From DASQUK01 sp035697145 (GTDB lineage: Bacteria; Actinomycetota; Acidimicrobiia; Acidimicrobiales; VFJN01), in assembly GCA_035697145.1 (NCBI GenBank), contig DASSDL010000149.1, positions 1-64,000 on the forward strand: a stretch of 64,000 bases of DNA, in the 5' to 3' direction. This document shows positions 32,903-39,677 of the stretch, one piece after another. How positions within the stretch are numbered: position 1 is the stretch's first letter; each line of letters begins with the position of its first letter. Under the pieces are notes generated by a model, which saw only the letters and a list, made by a program, of their open reading frames with translations, ran no database searches and had not been told where the DNA came from. The position numbers and the translations under genes were made by a program.

Positions 32903-33877
32903 ATGAGTCAGCTTCGCCTCAATCCCCTCACGGGACGCTGGGTCGTGATCGCCGTCGACCGGGCCGCGCGTCCCGGCGACCTGATCTCGCCTCACCTCCC
33001 GGTCGAAGCCGATCCCGACCGGCCCTGCCCCTTCTGCCCCGGCCACGAGGAAGCCACGCCCCCGGCCCTGGAGACCTACGGCAAACAGGGCCAGTGGGTG
33101 GTGCGGGTCGTCCCCAACCGCTACCCGGCCTTCGAGGGCGACGAGCCGCTGCAGGTGCACAACCTGGGCCCGGTGTTCACGCAGGCCGACGGCAGCGGCA
33201 TCCACGAGATCCTGGTGTTCTCGCCCGAGCACAGCACGGGCTTGGCCGACCTCGACGACGCCCAGGCGGCGGTGACCATGGCCGCAATCCGGGATCGTCT
33301 CGAGGACCACGCGCAGAGGTCCTCGATCCGCTACACGCAGGTGATCGTCAACCATGGGCGCGAGGCCGGCGCGAGCCTCGTGCACCCGCACGGCCAGCTG
33401 CTCGGGATCCCCTTCGTGCCCGGCGAGATCGCCGAAGAGGAAGCCGGGTTCCGCCGTTTCGAGGGATCGTGCCTGCTGTGCACCACCCTCGAGGCGGAGG
33501 AGGCCGTCGACCACCGGATCGTCCACGCCGACGAGCGCGTGATCGTCGTCTGCCCGTTCTGGTCGGGCACGCCGTACGAGATGCTGGTGCTGCCCCGCCA
33601 CCACGACGTCCACCTCACCGACGCGGCGCCGGCCGACGTCGCCGCCGTGGGTCGGGCCCTACGCACCGCGCTGGCCCGCCTGCGGGGATGTCTCGGCGAC
33701 GTGGCCTACAACGTCGTGTTCCACACCGCCCCGCACCGCCACTCGGGCCCGTTCCACTGGCATGTCCACGTGGTGCCGCGGGTGACGAGCGTGGCGGGAT
33801 TCGAGCAGGGCACGGGCGTGATGATCGACATCGTCGCCCCCGAGCTCGCCGCCAGGCACCTCCGAGTCGTCGGCTAG
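32903..33877 (+). CDS. galT: Galactose-1-phosphate uridylyltransferase-like protein (GalT/HIT superfamily)
   Basis: A 324-residue enzyme starting MSQLRLNPLTGRWVVIAVDRA, the GalT signature. CPFCPGHEEATP has the zinc-binding Cys pair. VNHGREAGASLVHPHGQLLGIPFVP has the active-site HPHGQ (nucleophile His), and GPFHWHVHVVPRV has the second histidine-rich metal region. It may transfer UMP between UDP-glucose and galactose-1-phosphate. No galK or galE lies beside it, so its sugar substrate may be another. ATG 32903 was preferred over TTG 32897. Confidence 0.88.
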   Translation: MSQLRLNPLTGRWVVIAVDRAARPGDLISPHLPVEADPDRPCPFCPGHEEATPPALETYGKQGQWVVRVVPNRYPAFEGDEPLQVHNLGPVFTQADGSGIHEILVFSPEHSTGLADLDDAQAAVTMAAIRDRLEDHAQRSSIRYTQVIVNHGREAGASLVHPHGQLLGIPFVPGEIAEEEAGFRRFEGSCLLCTTLEAEEAVDHRIVHADERVIVVCPFWSGTPYEMLVLPRHHDVHLTDAAPADVAAVGRALRTALARLRGCLGDVAYNVVFHTAPHRHSGPFHWHVHVVPRVTSVAGFEQGTGVMIDIVAPELAARHLRVVG

Positions 33878-33888
33878 CGGGGACTTCG

Positions 33889-33989
33889 CCCCGAGGCAAT
33901 GGCTCACGTTCACCACTCCCGAGGCAATGACGAACGGAAACCGTTAGCCAAAGCCTCGGGCTCGCAGTTGCGTTCGTCATTGCCTCGGG
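33889..33989. repeat. Palindromic element, copy 3 (forward-forward-reverse-reverse units)
   Basis: Forward units at 33889-33908 and 33918-33937 (CCCGAGGCAATGACGAACGG), reverse units at 33941-33960 and 33970-33989. It is the most complete copy: all four units keep the GAGGCAAT/ATTGCCTC or GAGGC/GCCTC core, and the two inner units meet at AAA. It fills most of the 142-bp gap between convergent galT and rsmI and could act as a bidirectional terminator. Confidence 0.92.
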
Positions 33990-34019
33990 TCGTCGGTCGC
34001 CCGGGGCACCGGCCGCTTT

Positions 34020-34880
34020 CTACGATCCCGCCCCGGCCAGCCTCGTCGCCAGGTCGTAGACCCGACGGCGGGGCACGTCGAGGCGAGCCGCGACCGCGCG
34101 GGCGGCGTCACGAGCCGATGCCCCGGCCGCCAGCTCGTCCTGGAGCGCGTCGACCAGCGCGCCGTCGTCCGGTGGCTCGGGGGCCGGCGCGCCTTCGAGC
34201 ACCACCACGATCTCGCCCCGGGGGGCGGCCAGACGGACCCACGCGACCGCCTCGCCCAGCGAGCCCCGCCACACCTCCTCGTGCAGCTTGGTGAGCTCGC
34301 GGGCCACGGCCACCCGGCGGTCGGCGCCGCACGCGCCCAGCAGGTCGCCCATCGTCCGGGCCAGCCGGTGCGGCGCCTCGTACAGGACCACCGTGCGGGG
34401 CTCGGCAGCCACCGCCGCCAGCCGTTCCGCACGCCCCGAGCCCTTGCGGGGCAGGAACCCCTCGAACACGAAGCGGCCAGCCGCCAGCCCGCTCGTGACC
34501 AGCGCCGCCAACGCTGCCGATGGACCGGGGACCACCTCCACGTGGTACCCGGCGGCGACGGCCGCCCGCACGAGGCGCTCGCCGGGGTCCGAGATGCCGG
34601 GCATGCCGGCGTCGGACACGACCGCCACGCGCTCGCCGCGGCCCAGACGGGCGAGCACGCCGGGAACCTCGCGGTCCTCCGTGTGCTCGTTGACCACCAC
34701 CAGGGGCGGTCGCTCCACCCCGGCGTGCTGGAGCAGCCGTCCGGTCCGGCGAGTGTCTTCGCAGCAGATGGCGTCGGCCGAGTGCAGCGCGTCGACAGCC
34801 CGTGGTGGGAGGTCACCGAGGTTCCCGATGGGCGTGCCCACCAGCACGAGCACGCCGTCAGTTCGATCCCCGTTTCTCAC
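34020..34880 (-). CDS. rsmI: 16S rRNA (cytidine-1402 2'-O)-methyltransferase
   Basis: SAM-dependent tetrapyrrole-methylase-fold enzyme that methylates C1402 of 16S rRNA in the decoding centre. The 286-residue length is normal. The family starts with LVLVGTPIGNLGDLPPRAVD; CCEDTRRTGRLL, VSDAGMPGISDPGERLV and VVPGPSAALAALVTSGL are all diagnostic. GTG start overlaps the stop of the DUF192 gene (GTGA). The C-terminal 50 residues are an Ala-rich helical domain typical of actinobacterial RsmI. Confidence 0.95.
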   Translation of the reverse strand: MRNGDRTDGVLVLVGTPIGNLGDLPPRAVDALHSADAICCEDTRRTGRLLQHAGVERPPLVVVNEHTEDREVPGVLARLGRGERVAVVSDAGMPGISDPGERLVRAAVAAGYHVEVVPGPSAALAALVTSGLAAGRFVFEGFLPRKGSGRAERLAAVAAEPRTVVLYEAPHRLARTMGDLLGACGADRRVAVARELTKLHEEVWRGSLGEAVAWVRLAAPRGEIVVVLEGAPAPEPPDDGALVDALQDELAAGASARDAARAVAARLDVPRRRVYDLATRLAGAGS

Positions 34881-35206
34881 CCCTTGACCTCGAGCTCGTC
34901 GCCCGGGCGCAGGTGCCAGCGGTCGAACGACCCCGCCTCCGCTTCGATCACGGCGCGCGAGCGCCACACGACCCGGGACACGCGGTGGCGCGGCATCCGC
35001 ACGACCCGGAGGACGCGCAGGTCGGCGTCGCAGAACGCCACGTCTATGGGGAACCGCATGCCCAGCGTGTGCACGGAACGCGCAGGACGTAGCAGCAGCG
35101 CGCCGTCGACGCTGTCCCGCCCGAGCAGGCCTCGCCGCCGTTCCTGGCGCGACTCCGCCAACTCGAGGCTGGCCAGCACCTCGCCATCTCGAAGCAACCA
35201 TGCCAC
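34877..35206 (-). CDS. DUF192-family protein
   Basis: A 109-residue single-domain protein: LASLELAESRQERRRGLLGRD, LLLRPARSVHTLGMRFPIDVAFCDADLRVLRV, GSFDRWHLRPGDELEV. The central block with SVHTLGMRFPIDVAF defines DUF192. Many members are exported, but this one lacks a signal peptide. Function is unknown. GTG start at 35206 and stop overlapping rsmI suggest a two-gene transcript with rsmI. Confidence 0.82.
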   Translation of the reverse strand: MAWLLRDGEVLASLELAESRQERRRGLLGRDSVDGALLLRPARSVHTLGMRFPIDVAFCDADLRVLRVVRMPRHRVSRVVWRSRAVIEAEAGSFDRWHLRPGDELEVKG

Positions 35207-35251
35207 GCAATCATCATGCCGCCCCGCGGCGCCGGTGCCCCAGTGGGCGCA

Positions 35252-36328
35252 CTAGACGGCGAAGCGGATCTCGAGCACGTCGCCGTCGGCGACCTCGTAG
35301 TCCTTGCCCTCGACCCGGAGTTTGCCGACCTCGCGGGCCTTCGACCACGAGCCGATCTCCACCAGGTCGTCCCAGTGGATCACCTCGGCCCGGATGAAGC
35401 CCTTCTCGAAGTCGGTGTGGATCACTCCTGCGCACTGCGGCGCCTTCCAGCCGGCCCGGAAGGTCCACGCCCTGCTCTCCTTCTCGCCGGTGGTGAAGAA
35501 GGTGCGCAGGCCCAGCAGGTGGTAGGCGGCGCGGACGAACCGGGGCAGCGCACCTTCCCCCAGCCCCAGGGCCTCGAGCACCTCGCCCCGCTCGTCAAGA
35601 TCGAGCTGGGCCGCCTCGGCCTCGAGCTGCACGCACATGCCCAGGACTTCCGCCCTTCCGGCCAGCTCGGCCTCGACGGGGCCGACCACTGCGGCGACGT
35701 CGCCGAGCTGCTCCTCGCCCAGGTTGACCACCGCCAGCACGGCGCGGTTGGTGAGCAGGAAGTAGGGCCGCAGGAGCGTCCGCTGCGTGGCGTCGAGGTC
35801 GCTGCGGTAGAGCGGCGTGCCGGCGGCCAGCGCCGCCTCGGCGGCGTCGAGGGCGGCGACCTCGTCGGCCAGCGCCCGGTCGGACTTGGCCGCCTTGCGG
35901 CGCTTGGCGATCTGGTTCTCCACCGACTCGAGGTCGGCCAGGGTGAGCTCCAGCTCGAGGACCCGCAGGTGCTCGAGCGGATCGTGGGGGCCGGGAATCT
36001 CGTCGTCGGTGAACGCCCGAAGCACGTAGACGACGGCATCGACCTCGCGGATGTTGGCCAGGAAGCGGTTGCCGAGCCCCTCGCCCTTGCTGGCCCCTTC
36101 GACCAGGCCGCCGATGTCGACGAATTGCACCTGGGCAGCAACCACGTTGCGGCTGGCCGACATGGTGGCGAGGGCGTCCAAGCGCCGGTCGAGCACTTTG
36201 GCCACACCTACATTGGGGTCGCGGGTTGCGAACGCGTACGGCGCAGCGAGGGCACCGCCCCCAGCGAGGGCGTTGTAGAGCGACGACTTGCCCGCGTTGG
36301 GGAGGCCCACGAACCCGAACCGTTCCAT
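35252..36328 (-). CDS. ychF: Redox/ribosome-associated GTPase (ATPase) YchF
   Basis: An Obg-related P-loop ATPase of 358 residues. Walker A is GLPNAGKSSLYNAL, G3-like block FVDIGGLVEGASKGEGLGNRFL, coiled-coil-like helical region with QIAKRRKAAKSDRAL, and a C-terminal TGS domain (CAGVIHTDFEKGFIRAEVI). YchF (OLA1) binds ribosomes and is linked to stress response and translation initiation. Start ATG 36328 fits MERFGFVGLPNAGKSS. Confidence 0.95.
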   Translation of the reverse strand: MERFGFVGLPNAGKSSLYNALAGGGALAAPYAFATRDPNVGVAKVLDRRLDALATMSASRNVVAAQVQFVDIGGLVEGASKGEGLGNRFLANIREVDAVVYVLRAFTDDEIPGPHDPLEHLRVLELELTLADLESVENQIAKRRKAAKSDRALADEVAALDAAEAALAAGTPLYRSDLDATQRTLLRPYFLLTNRAVLAVVNLGEEQLGDVAAVVGPVEAELAGRAEVLGMCVQLEAEAAQLDLDERGEVLEALGLGEGALPRFVRAAYHLLGLRTFFTTGEKESRAWTFRAGWKAPQCAGVIHTDFEKGFIRAEVIHWDDLVEIGSWSKAREVGKLRVEGKDYEVADGDVLEIRFAV

Positions 36329-36369
36329 CGCTTTCGAGGGTACTGACGCGGCGCCGGTAGCTTGCACCC

Positions 36370-37047
36370 ATGGAGCGGGAGATCGTCGTCCGGGGAAGGG
36401 GTGAGGCGCGCGCCCTCCCTGACCGGGCGAGCCTGCGGGTCGAGGTCACGGCCGACCACAAGACCCAGGAAGCGGCCTACGAGGCCCGCACCAAGCTTGC
36501 GGCCCAGGTCGACGGCGTGCTCGACCGGCACGCCGACGCCATCGACCGCGCCACCATCGCGTCCCTCGTCGTGCAGCCGCGCATCCGTTGGCACGGCGGC
36601 GAGGACATTCACACCGGGTGGCGCGCCAGCCGCACATCGCTCGTCGACATTGTCGAGCTCGACGCGCTGGGCGACGTCATGACGGGGTTGGTTGACGCGG
36701 GGGCCGCCGTGCAGGGCCCGCAATGGTCGCTGGCACCCTCCAATCCCGCCTACGACCAGGCCCGGCGGGCAGCCGCCGAGGACGCCCGGCGCCGTGCCGG
36801 GGCCTACGCCACCCCGTTGGGGCTGTCGCTCGGAGCGGTGACCTGGGTGGCCGAGCCGGGTCTGCGCGGCGGTCCCACACCGTTGCCCGGCCAGGCGAGA
36901 GCCATCGCCCTGGCGGCCTCCGCGCCCGGGGAGGCCGAAACGGAGCCCGAGAGCGAGAATCTGGCTCCCGCGGAGATGACCGTTCGGGTCGACGTGGAGG
37001 TCGCATTCGCCATTCTCGATGCAGCCGGCCAGCCCGACCTCGACTGA
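36370..37047 (+). CDS. SIMPL (DUF541) domain protein
   Basis: A 225-residue protein beginning REIVVRGRGEARALPDRASLRVEVTADHKTQEAAYEARTKLAAQV, the SIMPL/DUF541 N-terminal pattern, with RRAAAEDARRRAGAYATPLGLSLGAVTWVAE typical of the middle. Usual members are periplasmic; here I see no signal peptide, so it is probably cytosolic. Function of the family is poorly known (one member interacts with a kinase-like protein). It is divergent from ychF and lies 8 bp before the PHP gene, so likely co-transcribed. Confidence 0.82.
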   Translation: MEREIVVRGRGEARALPDRASLRVEVTADHKTQEAAYEARTKLAAQVDGVLDRHADAIDRATIASLVVQPRIRWHGGEDIHTGWRASRTSLVDIVELDALGDVMTGLVDAGAAVQGPQWSLAPSNPAYDQARRAAAEDARRRAGAYATPLGLSLGAVTWVAEPGLRGGPTPLPGQARAIALAASAPGEAETEPESENLAPAEMTVRVDVEVAFAILDAAGQPDLD

Positions 37048-37055
37048 TCCCCACC

Positions 37056-38084
37056 GTGACCGGCGCCCCCATCCACCCGGCCGACGCCCTCGACCGCATC
37101 GTCTACCTGCTCGACCGGGCGCTGGCCGAGCCCACCAAGGTGAGGGCGTTCGCCCGGGCCCGCGACGTGGTGCTCGACCGCGGCGAGGACGAGATCGCCC
37201 GCCTCCACGCCGCCGGCAAGCTCACCGAGCTCCCGGGCGTGGGGCCGACCACGGCCAAGGTGATCACCGAGGCGCTCGACGGCGAGGTGCCCGGATACCT
37301 GGCCCACCTCGAGGAGGAGACGGTCATCCCGGTGGGCGAAGGCGCCGACGTACGGGTGGCGCTGCGGGGCGACTGCCACACGCACTCGACGTGGTCGGAT
37401 GGCGGGGCGCCCATCGAGAGGATGGCCCGCACCGCCATCACCCTGGGCCACGAGTACATGGTGCTGACCGACCACTCGCCGCGGCTGACCGTCGCCCACG
37501 GGCTGACGGCCGAGCGGCTGCTGGCCCAACTCGACGAGGTGGCCGAGCTCAACGAGCGCCTGACGCCGTTCCGCATCCTCACCGGCATCGAGGTCGACAT
37601 CCTGGAGGACGGGGCCCTCGACCAGCGCGACGACCTGCTGGCCCGGCTCGACGTGGTGGTGGCGAGCGTGCACTCCAAGCTTCGGATGGAGGCACGAGAG
37701 ATGACCCGCCGCATGGTGCGGGCGATCGCCAGTCCCCATGTCGACATCCTCGGCCATTGCACCGGGCGCAAGCTGCTGGGGCGGGGGCGCCCGCCGTCGC
37801 AGTTCGACGCCGACGTGGTGTTCGCCGCCTGCAAGCAGTTCGACACCGCCCTCGAGATCAACTGCCGGCCCGAGCGCCAAGACCCACCCGACGAGCTGCT
37901 CGACCAGGCCATCGACTGGGGGCTGCGCTTCGCCGTCGACACCGACGCCCACGCGCCGGGCCAGATGGAATGGCAGACCTACGGTTGTGACAAGGCAGCT
38001 CGGGCGGGCATCGAGCCCGAGCGGATCGTGAACACCCTGCCCGCGGACGGCCTGGTCGCCTGGGCCGCGGGCCACGCGGACTGA
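37056..38084 (+). CDS. PHP-domain metal-dependent hydrolase with N-terminal helix-hairpin-helix region
   Basis: A 342-residue protein. The N-terminal 90 residues resemble the DNA-polymerase-X 8-kDa and HhH region (LTELPGVGPTTAKVITEAL). The remainder is a PHP domain: RGDCHTHSTWSDG, EYMVLTDHSPRL, GIEVDIL, VASVHSKLRM, DILGHCTGR, and the final AVDTDAHAPGQ. All metal-binding motifs are present. It corresponds to the ends of bacterial PolX without the polymerase core. It could be a phosphoesterase acting on nucleic acids or a histidinol-phosphatase-like enzyme. GTG start, close to the SIMPL gene. Confidence 0.85.
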   Translation: MTGAPIHPADALDRIVYLLDRALAEPTKVRAFARARDVVLDRGEDEIARLHAAGKLTELPGVGPTTAKVITEALDGEVPGYLAHLEEETVIPVGEGADVRVALRGDCHTHSTWSDGGAPIERMARTAITLGHEYMVLTDHSPRLTVAHGLTAERLLAQLDEVAELNERLTPFRILTGIEVDILEDGALDQRDDLLARLDVVVASVHSKLRMEAREMTRRMVRAIASPHVDILGHCTGRKLLGRGRPPSQFDADVVFAACKQFDTALEINCRPERQDPPDELLDQAIDWGLRFAVDTDAHAPGQMEWQTYGCDKAARAGIEPERIVNTLPADGLVAWAAGHAD

Positions 38085-38101
38085 CGTTCCTGGCGCAGAC
38101 G

Positions 38102-38118
38102 TGGTTGCCGAGCAACCA
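38102..38118 (+). terminator. Hairpin after the PHP gene
   Basis: TGGTTGC-CGA-GCAACCA is a perfect 7-bp stem with a 3-nt loop, 18 bp after the stop codon. It probably terminates the SIMPL-PHP transcript and separates it from the toxin-antitoxin pair. Confidence 0.5.
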
Positions 38119-38201
38119 ACTCGGGGCCCAGAACCGCCAGCGCGTCGGCACGACACACCCTCGACCTCTACTTCAGGTCGAAGGGCAACGTCGGGCCTGC
38201 G

Positions 38202-38229
38202 CCTTGACGGCCTTGCCTTGACGGCCTTG
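38202..38229. repeat. Perfect 14-bp tandem repeat upstream of RES/Xre pair
   Basis: CCTTGACGGCCTTG occurs twice head to tail, ending 19 bp before the antitoxin ATG. Each unit contains TTGACG. Direct repeats in such a position are often binding sites for autoregulating antitoxins, but this could also be replication slippage. Confidence 0.75.
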
Positions 38230-38248
38230 CACCGCTATCGTGGAGCCC

Positions 38249-38809
38249 ATGAACGGTCGCACCACGGCCGCCACCAGGACCGACGCCGCCTACGTGGATC
38301 GGGTCTCGTCTCGGGTCAGCGAGGAGCTGGCCCGCCGGGTCGACACCCTGCGCCGCAACGGCCACAAGGCGGCCGACCTGGGCGATCCCGACGAGCTCGC
38401 CGCCCGCATGCTGGCGGCGGTCCCGGCGCCGTCGCCCTGGCGCGATCTCGGGCCGTTCTACAGCACGTCGGGCCTGGCCCGGGTGCTCGGCGGCGTGAGC
38501 CGACAAGCAATCGAGGAACGGCGCCGGCGCCGCACGATCCTGGCGTTGCGCACCGCCGACGGCGTGTGGGTGTACCCGGCCTTCCAGCTCGACGACCGCA
38601 ACCGGGTGGTGCGGGGCTTGTCCCAGGTGCTGGAGCGGTTCCACCCCGAGACTCCCGACGACGAGTGGATGGTCGCCGCCTTCGTCGCCGCGTCCCAACC
38701 GGGGCTCGACGACCGCTCGATCGTGGAGCACCTCCGCTCGGGGGGCGACCTGGCCCCGGTCTTGGCCCTGACCAGCGAGCGCGCCCGGCAGTGGGCCGTC
38801 GGAGCGTGA
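38249..38809 (+). CDS. Antitoxin of RES/Xre type (ParS/MbcA-like)
   Basis: A 186-residue protein. A helical N-terminal part precedes a DNA-binding-like block: GPFYSTSGLARVLGGVSRQAIEERRRRRTILALRTADGVWVYPAFQLD. A C-terminal region, LSQVLERFHPETPDDEWMVAAFVAASQPGLDDRSIVEHLRSGGDLAPVLALT, resembles the toxin-binding DUF2384/MbcA domain. Proteins of this design sit directly before RES-domain toxins, as here (26-bp gap). It should neutralise the toxin and repress its own promoter. ATG 38249 chosen; GTG 38240 possible. Confidence 0.75.
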   Translation: MNGRTTAATRTDAAYVDRVSSRVSEELARRVDTLRRNGHKAADLGDPDELAARMLAAVPAPSPWRDLGPFYSTSGLARVLGGVSRQAIEERRRRRTILALRTADGVWVYPAFQLDDRNRVVRGLSQVLERFHPETPDDEWMVAAFVAASQPGLDDRSIVEHLRSGGDLAPVLALTSERARQWAVGA

Positions 38810-38835
38810 CGGCGTCGTAGTCTCGTCGCCAGTTC

Positions 38836-39519
38836 GTGATCCTGGCAGCACTCATCGTGAACTCCGACGCGCCCGCAGACGCCAAGCATCCCGTCAGCAT
38901 CCGCCAGGCCCTGGCCCTCCGACTCCCGCCGGCCGCCGACGACCTGGCCGGCTTCCCGGTGTGGCACGCGCATGGCGGCACCACGCTCTTCCGCGTCACG
39001 ACTTCGGGCTACGGGCCCTGGTGGTTCTCGAGCGACGGCGCCGGGCGCTTCGACCTCGCCCCACCGCGGGGCACCTGCTACCTGGCCGACGACGAGATGG
39101 GCGCGCTGCTGGAGGTGTTCGGACCGGTGGCCGTCGTCAGCGCCGACTGGGCCAAGCGCTTCAGCATCTGGCAGCTGGGCCTGCCCGACCAGTGCAGCGC
39201 CGCAGACACCACCGTCCGGGCCGCCCGGGGCTTCGGCGTGACGGCCGAGCTGGCCACGATGACCCCGTACGACCTGCCGCAACGCTGGGCGGCTGCGTTC
39301 GCCGCCGCCGGGTACCAGGGCGTGCGCTACCGGGTCCGGCACGATCCCGGCGGCAGCCGGGCGCTGGCACTCTTCGGCGCCGCCGGCGAGCGCAGGCGCT
39401 GGCCGCGGGGCCGTCGCCAGGACGTCGACGACGACGTGCTGGAGCGGCTGGCGGACCAGACCGGGCTGCGCGTCGCGGTGATCCCCGACGCCGCCGACCT
39501 CGGTGAGCTCCTGGACTGA
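38836..39519 (+). CDS. RES-domain toxin (NAD+-consuming type)
   Basis: A 227-residue protein with a RES domain: TLFRVTTSGYGPWWFSSDG, then GRFDLAPPRGTCYLADDEMGALLEVFGP. The conserved Arg (LFRV), Ser (FSSDG) and Glu (ALLEVF) that name the family are present. Well-studied RES toxins such as MbcT degrade NAD+ and stop growth until the antitoxin is made. The C-terminal half is longer than in minimal toxins, with a basic segment ERRRWPRGRRQ. GTG 38836 or GTG 38857-38859 may be the start. Confidence 0.75.
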   Translation: MILAALIVNSDAPADAKHPVSIRQALALRLPPAADDLAGFPVWHAHGGTTLFRVTTSGYGPWWFSSDGAGRFDLAPPRGTCYLADDEMGALLEVFGPVAVVSADWAKRFSIWQLGLPDQCSAADTTVRAARGFGVTAELATMTPYDLPQRWAAAFAAAGYQGVRYRVRHDPGGSRALALFGAAGERRRWPRGRRQDVDDDVLERLADQTGLRVAVIPDAADLGELLD

Positions 39520-39527
39520 CGCCGAGG

Positions 39528-39558
39528 TTGATAGTCCCCGCGGACGCCCCGGTAACCT
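39528..39558 (+). promoter_or_regulatory. Possible promoter of the bL37 gene
   Basis: TTGATA (39528-39533) and TAACCT (39553-39558) form a plausible -35/-10 pair with a 19-bp spacer. The -10 box ends 8 bp before the ATG, so transcription would begin at or just before the start codon, giving a leaderless or nearly leaderless mRNA. The spacer is longer than ideal. Confidence 0.35.
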
Positions 39559-39566
39559 GCCCGGCC

Positions 39567-39653
39567 ATGTCGAAGCGCACCGTCAAGCGCAAGATCCGGG
39601 CCCGCCGCAAGAAGGCCAACCACGGCCGCAAGCCCAACACCGGCCGCGGCTGA
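39567..39653 (+). CDS. Small ribosomal protein bL37
   Basis: A 28-residue, strongly basic peptide beginning MSKRTVKRKIRARRKKANHG and ending with RKPNTGRG-like residues. The KANHGKRPN-type core matches bL37, the tiny extra protein seen in mycobacterial large ribosomal subunits. It has a clean ATG and lies alone in a 158-bp gap between the RES toxin and prolyl oligopeptidase genes. Too short for standard gene finders and easily missed. Confidence 0.8.
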   Translation: MSKRTVKRKIRARRKKANHGRKPNTGRG

Positions 39654-39677
39654 GCTCGCCCGCTCCCTGCGGTCCCC

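Noticed and set aside
38204..38240. TTGACG with TATCGT as a promoter of the toxin-antitoxin pair
   Set aside because: Spacing is about 10 or 25 bp depending on which TTGACG is used; neither fits a sigma-70 promoter.
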